Assembly (NCBI GenBank): GCA_013141385.1
Contig: JABFRB010000004.1
Coordinates: 1 to 64,000, forward strand
DNA: 64,000 bases
Source: Bacteroidales bacterium
Lineage (GTDB): Bacteria; Bacteroidota; Bacteroidia; Bacteroidales; Tenuifilaceae
Reading direction: 5' to 3'
Below the pieces are notes generated by a model, which worked only from the letters and a program-made list of their open reading frames with translations, ran no database searches and had not been told where the DNA came from. Within the stretch, counting starts at the first letter, position 1; every line of letters starts with the position of its first letter. A program made the translations under genes and the position numbers. Below, piece by piece: positions 57,354 to 64,000 of the stretch.

Positions 57354-60300
57354 CTTTTCATCTAGTTGTGTAGTATCGAAAAATTCATCTGGGATTTCGT
57401 CTGAAATTTTTACTGGTGATGAAGATGTTGTAAGTGTATCTATCTGATTATCTACAAACGTATTTGAATTAGAAACACTATTCTGCATCAAATCATTAAC
57501 TTCATGAGAGGTAATCCCTTGCTTAAAAAACTGACTTAAACAATCAATTATGGTTTGTTTGCTACTTTCTTTATTTCTATACAAATACACAGGGTACTCT
57601 TGCGGACGATACTTGTTCTTGTATTGATGATTCAATGCTCCAACCTGAAATAGTAAAGCAAGTTGACCTTTCGCATTACTAATTAAGTTCCAACTTTGGT
57701 AATCGCTAAACCCTTCATCTGGTTCAAAAAGTTTCCATGTCAATCCAAGGCTGAATTCACGGTGCTTCTCCTTGGCAAGTTGCTTTACTATTTCAACCGT
57801 TGTAAATTCTGTACCACCCAAAGGAGCATCAGGGAGGTAATACTCCTGATCCATTAGGTATCCCTTCTCAATTGGGCTAATCAAAATGATATTTTGTAAT
57901 TCATTGTTTACATAAGTTAGGAAAATACGATACCTCTTCCAAAGATTACCGCTATCAATATCTTTCAATGTAACCTCTACGTTATTAACCACTTTCTTCT
58001 TTTCGCACCAAGCATAAATTACATTTTGAATCTCACGATTCGTTTTTGCATCGGAATGCAGGTATTCAACCGTTTTGCAGTCTCCCTGCTCTTTAAAGCG
58101 ATTTATTAAATATCGTAATCGCCTCATTTTATTTCCTTCAAGCGAGAAATTCCCAAGATCAACAATCGTTTGTACAACACCTACGGGAGTGGAAAGCAAT
58201 CCATATTTCTGTTCCAAATCGATTTTCCGTTTTCCAGAATGATCTAAATAACAAAATTGATAGCCGTTTTGACTGCAATATTTTAGGAATAGATCTATCA
58301 ACTCGCTTTCACGAGACACTCCACTCTCTTTCGCCCTAAAGCTTGTAGCAAAAATGAATTGCTTATCTTTCAGAAAATGGAAAAAACACTTTTTCTTCTC
58401 AGACATAAAAAGGAAAGGCCACATTTCTGCGAGAGCCCCATCCTGATTATCATTCCCCTTGATTTCGTTAACTAAGTGAAAAAAATCGCTTGTAGGAGTG
58501 ATTTCACTTTTGGCAACGATTTGATATTCGGAAAGATGCTTATTTAGGTTTTCATTACCATAATGTTTTCTTGAAAATTCTGCAAGTTTGCGTAAAGGTT
58601 GCTCTTGCTTAATGAATGGTGATTCCGATGAAGGAACAGAACACACAGATACTATCTTCTGATTGTAATCCTGAATTAGATATTCGCCGAGATCTGAGAT
58701 ATTTTCGTATTCGAAGAAAATCGTTTTCGGGACGCTTCCCATGTCTTTTTCTAATTCTCTAATCAGATTCAAGGCCATGATGGAATCCATGCCGTAACTG
58801 CTAAATGAGGAGTTCTCATCAATTCTATTTTTTGGTACTCCCAAAACCTTATGAAAAACGTTTTTCAGATACTCTTTCACACGTTCTCTAAATTCATCTT
58901 CGGAAGAGAATAATTCAGTTTCATGAATATCGTTTTTACTTTGAACTTCTTTTCTCGCTTCATTCTGGGTTTCAATTTGCTGATATGTTTCAATTTTTTT
59001 AAGAGGTTTATTGATTGTTTCTCGAATTTTGGATAATTCACCTTCCATAATAATCACATGTGCTTCATCGGATTCAAGAGCATGGTAAAAAGCTTTAATG
59101 CCTGATGAAGTATCCATAGCACTCATTCCAGTTTCATTGGCAATAGTTTCTTCGGTTTTAAAATCAATCTTCATTCCCCCTTCTTTCCATAAAGGCCAGC
59201 CAATAGATATAATTCTGTAGGATGTTATTCCTTGTTTAAAAAGGTCGTTATGATATTGGGCAAAAGCATCCATGAAAGCATTGGCGGCTGAATAATCAAC
59301 CTGTCCAATATTCCCATAAGCACCAGAAACAGAAGAGAATAGAACCATAAAATCTAAATCAACATCCCTTACAGCTTCTTCGAGATTAATTACTCCTTTC
59401 ACCTTTGGAGCTAACACCTCCTTAAATTCTTCTGAACTTTTATTTAAGATAAAATTATCTCTTATTACTCCTGCACAATGGATAATTCCATTTAAACCTC
59501 CCCATTCATTTTTAATTTCTTTAACGAGTTGTTTTACCGCTTCTTTATCCTGAATATCAACTTGTTTATAAAGAATATTCACACCTATTTTTTTGAACTC
59601 ACTGAGTGCTGCCTGTTTCTCTAGGTCTAACTTCGACCTACCAGTTAAAATTAGGGTAATCCCACGTCTATTTTGTGTCAAAGGGTTTTGAGTAACTTTC
59701 GATGCTATCTCTTTAGCAAAAATAAACCCCAGACCACCGATTCCTCCTGTTATCAAATAAACACCACCCTGTTTCCAAGGAATTCTAGGGTTTTCAGAAA
59801 CTTTATCTATCTCTTTAAAGGAAGCGATCAAACATTTCTCAACTCGAGAATTTGTTTCATGGAAAGATTTTTCTTCACCATTATGATAGCATATTTTAAG
59901 TTCTGAAGGACATTGGGAATTTTCCTGAAGTTTAGCAACGATTCTTTCAACAGATTCATACTCATTTATTGTGATAACTTGCCCAAACAATTTTGGGTTT
60001 TCGAGATGAGCCGTTGCCAAAATTCCAGATAGGGCTGAGAATAATTGGTAAGTTCCACGAACAGGAACAAGAACCTGAAACAAAACAGGATATTTCTGCT
60101 TTTGTAAAAGGAGTTTTTTAATGTTCTCGAACAATTGAATGGAATATGATTCAAATAGTTCATCCATATTGGTATCACTGGATTCAAAAGCGATAAAAGA
60201 AGCCTCTGGTAGCAATTGCGAGCATTGCTGAAAAAGAGTTTTATCAGGATTACACCAGAAAACTTTATGATCAGCGGAGAGTTTATTGCTTATGCTTATT

Positions 60301-63300
60301 TCAGGCGATATTATATCCCTTTCCTTCCAATCAGGTCTGAACATAAGAAAACCATGGGTTCCATCTGCAATAGGTTTTCTTTTTTCCTCTCTATTTCCGT
60401 TCAATACTCGGGATGAGTATCCACGCATTTTTATGCAGATTTTCTCTTTTTCATCACATAAATCGATATCCAATTTCGTTTGCTGTGAACTATGAGGTGC
60501 TATCCCCGAATTACTCGAAAAACGAATCCAAGCCCACATCGATTCTGTACATGCATCTCTTATTTCCATATTTTCAAGAGCAAAAGGTAAGAGAGGAGGA
60601 AGAATTACGCCATTCCCTGTTTTGCTGTTTTTATCCTTTTCCACTCCAAATAGACCAATAGCAGCTTGAAGTGCCGAGTCCATTATGCTGGGATGGATGG
60701 TAAATTGATGCTTTGTATGAATTATAGAGGAAGGAAGTTGTAATCTAACCACAACCTCATGTTCTCCATTAGGATTTAACCCTTTAAAAATATTTTCAAT
60801 AGCTCGGAAGGAATTACCATATGAGAAACCCATTTTTTCAAATGCTTCGTAATACTCCGTTGAACTATATCCATTTTGATTGTCAATATCACTGTTTTCC
60901 GATAAACTCTTTATTCTATTTCGTAAAACATCGATATCTAAAAACTTGTCTGATTTACTTTCTACATATTGATCATCAAAAATTATGCATACCATTCCTT
61001 CGCTGTGAACAAGAGGCTCTCCCAGAGATTCTTCCGTAAAGATTTGGAATGGAATATTTATATTAGAATTTTGCGTGGTATTAAATTGATTATTAAATGC
61101 ATCGTCCAATTTTTCAGGAAAAATACGAATATGAACCATTTTAGGGTTCATTACAGCTATGGGACGAATCCATACTACATTTTTAAGAAATACTAATGGC
61201 TTTTCAGCAATTTCTCCTAACGTTTGTCTAACTGCTTCATAGGCCATTTCAAGATATGCTACACCAGGCAAAATTCTTTCACCCTTTACCTGATGATCTT
61301 TAAGAAAGAATTCCTCGCCTGTAAAAAAGGAACTATACCGCTGGGAAAAGAAATCTGATTTGTTTTGGTGAATCAAAGGATGCAACTCAGGCAAACTTTT
61401 CCGATCTGCATTTGAGTAATTTACTAAACTATCTGTTTTAGCAGTTTGTCTGCTTGCAGTAAACCAATATCTCTCCTTTGCAAAAGGGTATGTCGGAAGG
61501 CTAATACGTTGGGGTTTAAAATTATCATAGAGTCTAATCCAATCCAAATTCAAACCTTTTACCCACAAGTCTAGTATTCTAAAGAATTTTTTCTGAATAA
61601 TCCATTTATCAATTGTTTCTTGTAAGTCTGTATCAATACTAAAGAGAGCCAATGTTTCTTTATTGCGTTTTACTTGTCCCTGATAAAAGCCCTCAATTTG
61701 CTTCTCCCCATTGATAAAAGCCCTCAGTTTCTCAACCAGCTCAACAACAGAACTAACTACAAAACCTAAGCGTTCCTCCATTGCCTCTCTGCCAACTTGA
61801 AGTGTATAGGCCAATTCATACAAATCAATACCGCTTTGCGATTCTGCATTTTGTGATTCCAAATGACTCTTGCATGTCAGAAAATCTAATAAATCATTCG
61901 CTTTTTTTAACAGTTGTTCTCTTGTTTTAGCTGAAAGAGGTATAATGATATCGCCGCTTATTCTGGTTTCTGTATGTCTGAATTTTTGATTCAATGAGGG
62001 TATGAATTCCTTAACAACTATGTGTGCATTGGTTCCGCTATGACCAAAAGAATTTAGAGCCGCCATACGTGCTGATCCATTTGGGGATATCCAATTGGAT
62101 TTCTGTAGATTAATGTAAAACGGAGAATCCTTGAATTCAATCAAAGGATTGATAGATTTAAAATTCAATAACTTAGGAATCTGTTTGTATTGCATTGACA
62201 GCAGAATTTTTATCAACCCTGCAACTCCTGCTGCTGCTGAAGTATGTCCGATGTGCGATTTTGCACTTCCAACTGCACAATACTCCTGTTTATCAGTAAA
62301 TTTATTAAAAGCTCTTACCAAGGCATTCGCCTCCACAGGATCTCCCAATTTGGTTCCTGTACCGTGAGCCTCAACGTATGTGATTTGCTCAGAGTTAATA
62401 TTGAATTTTCGATAAATATCAGTAATCAATTCTTCTTGGGCTGTTCCATTTGGAGCAGTAATTCCATTGCTTGCCCCATCCTGATTAATTCCTGTTCCGC
62501 AAATTACTCCATAAATATGATCGCCAGAAGCAACAACATCCTCTAAACGTTTTAAGACAACCAATCCTATTCCTTCCGAGATAATAGTGCCATCCCCTGC
62601 ATTTTCAAAAGTATAACAGCGTCCACTTGTGGAGAGCATTTCAATCTCATCTAAATGAATTTGAGTATTATGATCCATGCTTGCGTGAACTCCGCCTGCT
62701 AATGCAAGATCTGTTTCATAATTCCTGAGACTTTCACAGGCCAAATGAATTGCTACTCCCGATGAAGAACAACCCGTATTGACAATAAAAGCAGGACCAT
62801 TTAGATTAATAAAATATGATAAACGGGAAGCTATGATTGCATCTGAATAGCCTGTAAAACTTTCACCAATATATCCCGATGGTTCTGCACCAATAAAAAC
62901 TCCAGTTTTAGATCCCGAAAGATCTTTTGGATTATAACCTGCATCTTCAATAGCCTTCCAACCTTCCTGTAAAACCAAACGTTGGTGAGGGTTCATTGAC
63001 ACCGCTTCTCTAGGAGAAATATTGAAAAACAGGGGATCAAAACAATCCCTATCCTTAAGAATACCTCCCCATTTACAACGCGTTTTCCCGGATTGCTTTT
63101 CAGTGCTGTAATAAAGACTTTGATCTAAATAATGAGCCGGAAGTTCCTCAACACCGTCAATTCCTTGAATTAAATTTTCCCAGAATTCTTTTACATTTTC
63201 TGCTTTTGGAAACTGACCCGACATTCCAATCACAGCAATTTCCACATTTTTTGGATCACAAATTTTGGATTCATCCGTCAATTCATGGTTGAGAACCACC

Positions 63301-64000
63301 TGCTGTGATGATGTAATACGATCATCATCAATCCATTCATTCTTAATTTTTGAAATATACTTACTTAATCTGTTTACTGATGAATATTCGAAAATAACAG
63401 CAGTATTCAGAGAAAGAGACAGTTTCTTATTAAGTTGATCAATAAAATTAGTCCCCGAAAGCGAATCTATGCCGTAATCTGAAAAAGCAATATCGGGATC
63501 GATATTTTCAGGGGGCATCTTCAAAGTAGCAGTAAGGCAACTAAGAATAGAAGTCAGAATATATTCCTTTATATTTTGTGGGGGAATAACTGTCTGAGTC
63601 GGTTTACAAAGCAAATCGTTATTACTCTTGTTTACTGAAGTGATTTCACCTACTGATTGTGATGATAATATTTCATACGAATCACGACTATCGGTCAGTA
63701 CAAAGAGCTTTTCTTTTTTGCAATTAATCAATGATTCTGATGATGGCGATACTTTCATGCATAAAACTTGCTGAAGTCTACCAACCTGCAATTCGTTTAT
63801 AAAGTGTTCAAAGCATACAAAACCATCCAGATCTTCCAAAGCATAAATATTTTCAGCTGATTTTTTCTCGATCCGATGAAGAGATTTTTTCCAAAAACCC
63901 CAGTTAATTATTCCTACTGGAAATTTAGCACTACTTCTGAGATATTGCACAAGACAATCAGCATGAGTAATACCGCTAGCATATGCTGGATACTTTGCTG
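57261..64000 (-). CDS. PKS-A: trans-AT polyketide synthase, 5' end outside window
   Basis: The frame is open to the right edge, and the first visible residues (AKYPAYASGITHADC, then NWGFW) are the end of a KR, so the gene starts beyond the window. In order: KR end; ACP; KS; post-KS linker; DH; KR; ACP; a GNAT-like DUF; a linker; and the first strip of a PLP lyase domain. It ends at a TAG directly followed, in the same frame, by the ATG of PKS-B. No AT domain is visible. The module before the DUF should form an enoyl intermediate, which is the kind of acceptor needed for sulfur addition. Confidence 0.93.
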   Translation of the reverse strand, partial: AKYPAYASGITHADCLVQYLRSSAKFPVGIINWGFWKKSLHRIEKKSAENIYALEDLDGFVCFEHFINELQVGRLQQVLCMKVSPSSESLINCKKEKLFVLTDSRDSYEILSSQSVGEITSVNKSNNDLLCKPTQTVIPPQNIKEYILTSILSCLTATLKMPPENIDPDIAFSDYGIDSLSGTNFIDQLNKKLSLSLNTAVIFEYSSVNRLSKYISKIKNEWIDDDRITSSQQVVLNHELTDESKICDPKNVEIAVIGMSGQFPKAENVKEFWENLIQGIDGVEELPAHYLDQSLYYSTEKQSGKTRCKWGGILKDRDCFDPLFFNISPREAVSMNPHQRLVLQEGWKAIEDAGYNPKDLSGSKTGVFIGAEPSGYIGESFTGYSDAIIASRLSYFINLNGPAFIVNTGCSSSGVAIHLACESLRNYETDLALAGGVHASMDHNTQIHLDEIEMLSTSGRCYTFENAGDGTIISEGIGLVVLKRLEDVVASGDHIYGVICGTGINQDGASNGITAPNGTAQEELITDIYRKFNINSEQITYVEAHGTGTKLGDPVEANALVRAFNKFTDKQEYCAVGSAKSHIGHTSAAAGVAGLIKILLSMQYKQIPKLLNFKSINPLIEFKDSPFYINLQKSNWISPNGSARMAALNSFGHSGTNAHIVVKEFIPSLNQKFRHTETRISGDIIIPLSAKTREQLLKKANDLLDFLTCKSHLESQNAESQSGIDLYELAYTLQVGREAMEERLGFVVSSVVELVEKLRAFINGEKQIEGFYQGQVKRNKETLALFSIDTDLQETIDKWIIQKKFFRILDLWVKGLNLDWIRLYDNFKPQRISLPTYPFAKERYWFTASRQTAKTDSLVNYSNADRKSLPELHPLIHQNKSDFFSQRYSSFFTGEEFFLKDHQVKGERILPGVAYLEMAYEAVRQTLGEIAEKPLVFLKNVVWIRPIAVMNPKMVHIRIFPEKLDDAFNNQFNTTQNSNINIPFQIFTEESLGEPLVHSEGMVCIIFDDQYVESKSDKFLDIDVLRNRIKSLSENSDIDNQNGYSSTEYYEAFEKMGFSYGNSFRAIENIFKGLNPNGEHEVVVRLQLPSSIIHTKHQFTIHPSIMDSALQAAIGLFGVEKDKNSKTGNGVILPPLLPFALENMEIRDACTESMWAWIRFSSNSGIAPHSSQQTKLDIDLCDEKEKICIKMRGYSSRVLNGNREEKRKPIADGTHGFLMFRPDWKERDIISPEISISNKLSADHKVFWCNPDKTLFQQCSQLLPEASFIAFESSDTNMDELFESYSIQLFENIKKLLLQKQKYPVLFQVLVPVRGTYQLFSALSGILATAHLENPKLFGQVITINEYESVERIVAKLQENSQCPSELKICYHNGEEKSFHETNSRVEKCLIASFKEIDKVSENPRIPWKQGGVYLITGGIGGLGFIFAKEIASKVTQNPLTQNRRGITLILTGRSKLDLEKQAALSEFKKIGVNILYKQVDIQDKEAVKQLVKEIKNEWGGLNGIIHCAGVIRDNFILNKSSEEFKEVLAPKVKGVINLEEAVRDVDLDFMVLFSSVSGAYGNIGQVDYSAANAFMDAFAQYHNDLFKQGITSYRIISIGWPLWKEGGMKIDFKTEETIANETGMSAMDTSSGIKAFYHALESDEAHVIIMEGELSKIRETINKPLKKIETYQQIETQNEARKEVQSKNDIHETELFSSEDEFRERVKEYLKNVFHKVLGVPKNRIDENSSFSSYGMDSIMALNLIRELEKDMGSVPKTIFFEYENISDLGEYLIQDYNQKIVSVCSVPSSESPFIKQEQPLRKLAEFSRKHYGNENLNKHLSEYQIVAKSEITPTSDFFHLVNEIKGNDNQDGALAEMWPFLFMSEKKKCFFHFLKDKQFIFATSFRAKESGVSRESELIDLFLKYCSQNGYQFCYLDHSGKRKIDLEQKYGLLSTPVGVVQTIVDLGNFSLEGNKMRRLRYLINRFKEQGDCKTVEYLHSDAKTNREIQNVIYAWCEKKKVVNNVEVTLKDIDSGNLWKRYRIFLTYVNNELQNIILISPIEKGYLMDQEYYLPDAPLGGTEFTTVEIVKQLAKEKHREFSLGLTWKLFEPDEGFSDYQSWNLISNAKGQLALLFQVGALNHQYKNKYRPQEYPVYLYRNKESSKQTIIDCLSQFFKQGITSHEVNDLMQNSVSNSNTFVDNQIDTLTTSSSPVKISDEIPDEFFDTTQLDEKDIQLDLISDSWPHLNYDFINRRIKDLTDRV
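57520..58600 (-). other. DUF domain of PKS-A, GNAT / DUF2156-like
   Basis: After the last ACP comes a domain of about 350 residues. It resembles the C-terminal acyltransferase-like part of phosphatidylglycerol lysyltransferases (DUF2156, LPG_synthase_C): an MRRLRYLINRFKEQG helix, a central DAPLGGTEFTTVEIVK segment, LGLTWKLFEPDE and a late KNKYRPQEYPVYLY strand. Lysyltransferases of that family use aminoacyl-tRNA; here the domain sits between an ACP and a lyase. By position it corresponds to the DUF of leinamycin DUF-SH, believed to help add a cysteine-derived thiol to the chain. That role is inference. Confidence 0.65.
58660..63245 (-). other. PKS-A module KS-DH-KR-ACP
   Basis: The KS is active (NTGCSSS, EAHGTGT, KSHIGH). 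The DH is intact (DHQVKGERILPG; HPSIMDSALQ) and the KR has TGGIGGLG, FSSVSGA and DYSAANAF. The ACP reads SYGMDSIMAL. This should build an alpha,beta-unsaturated thioester, a fitting substrate for thiol addition by the DUF that follows. Confidence 0.88.
63342..64000 (-). other. PKS-A end of KR and ACP at the window edge
   Basis: The KR end includes the catalytic Tyr region (PAYASG) and GIINWGFW. A short linker leads to an ACP with DYGIDSLSG. In PKS-C the same KR and ACP types are separated by a C-methyltransferase of several hundred residues, which is missing here. Confidence 0.82.

Noticed and set aside
17567-64000. Many frames of 60 to 120 residues antisense to the PKS genes
   Set aside because: They lie opposite strongly conserved KS, KR and other domain sequence and show no independent motifs.

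Overview
The window is AT-rich DNA from a member of the Bacteroidota, most likely order Bacteroidales or a close relative. The evidence is the set of family-typical proteins (PepD, DUF4831 and DUF4349 lipoproteins, DUF3795, fused NAD(P)HX repair enzyme, C_GCAxxG_C_C protein) and promoter boxes of the TTTG-N19/20-TAnnTTTG type. Bases 1 to about 14.5 kb hold ordinary household genes: peptidase, thioredoxin-like protein, NAD(P)HX repair, peptide transporter, S4 RNA-binding protein, lipoprotein, an orphan HsdR-N nuclease-fold protein between two imperfect direct repeats, a C_GCAxxG protein with a cysteine desulfurase, and an RsmH-type methyltransferase.

From about 14.6 kb to the right end everything points left (minus strand) and belongs to a giant trans-AT polyketide synthase locus. 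In transcription order (right to left) it holds: a PKS gene cut by the window edge (PKS-A), a 5372-residue PKS (PKS-B), a 1133-residue A-PCP-C NRPS, a 6475-residue PKS (PKS-C) ending in a thioesterase, a 1.3 kb gap with glycosyltransferase remnants, an alkaline-phosphatase-superfamily metalloenzyme and an Sfp-type phosphopantetheinyl transferase. I count nine KS domains and no acyltransferase domain; a separate AT must lie outside the window.

The visible assembly line reads: [KR]-ACP / KS-DH-KR-ACP-DUF(GNAT-like)-[PLP beta-eliminating lyase] / KS0-ACP / KS-DH-KR-cMT-ACP / KS-DH-KR-ACP / KS0 // DH*-ACP (probable double-bond shift module split over two proteins) / KS-DH(degenerate)-ECH-ECH-ACP(beta-branch type) / KS-KR-cMT-ACP / KS-DH-KR-ACP / KS-ACP-TE. 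This predicts a polyunsaturated chain with two alpha-methyl groups, one beta-branch and a sulfur function.

The most striking part is the DUF plus PLP-lyase pair. It has the layout of the DUF-SH didomain that installs sulfur in leinamycin-family synthases, but sits in the middle of the line and in a Bacteroidota genome. The lyase domain is cut by a single in-frame TAG codon followed directly by ATG: its N-terminal strip lies at the end of PKS-A and the rest at the start of PKS-B. A decayed copy of the first codons of PKS-C lies just after PKS-B, which suggests that the NRPS gene was inserted into an older PKS-B/PKS-C junction. All similarity statements come from reading motifs by eye; no database search was possible.
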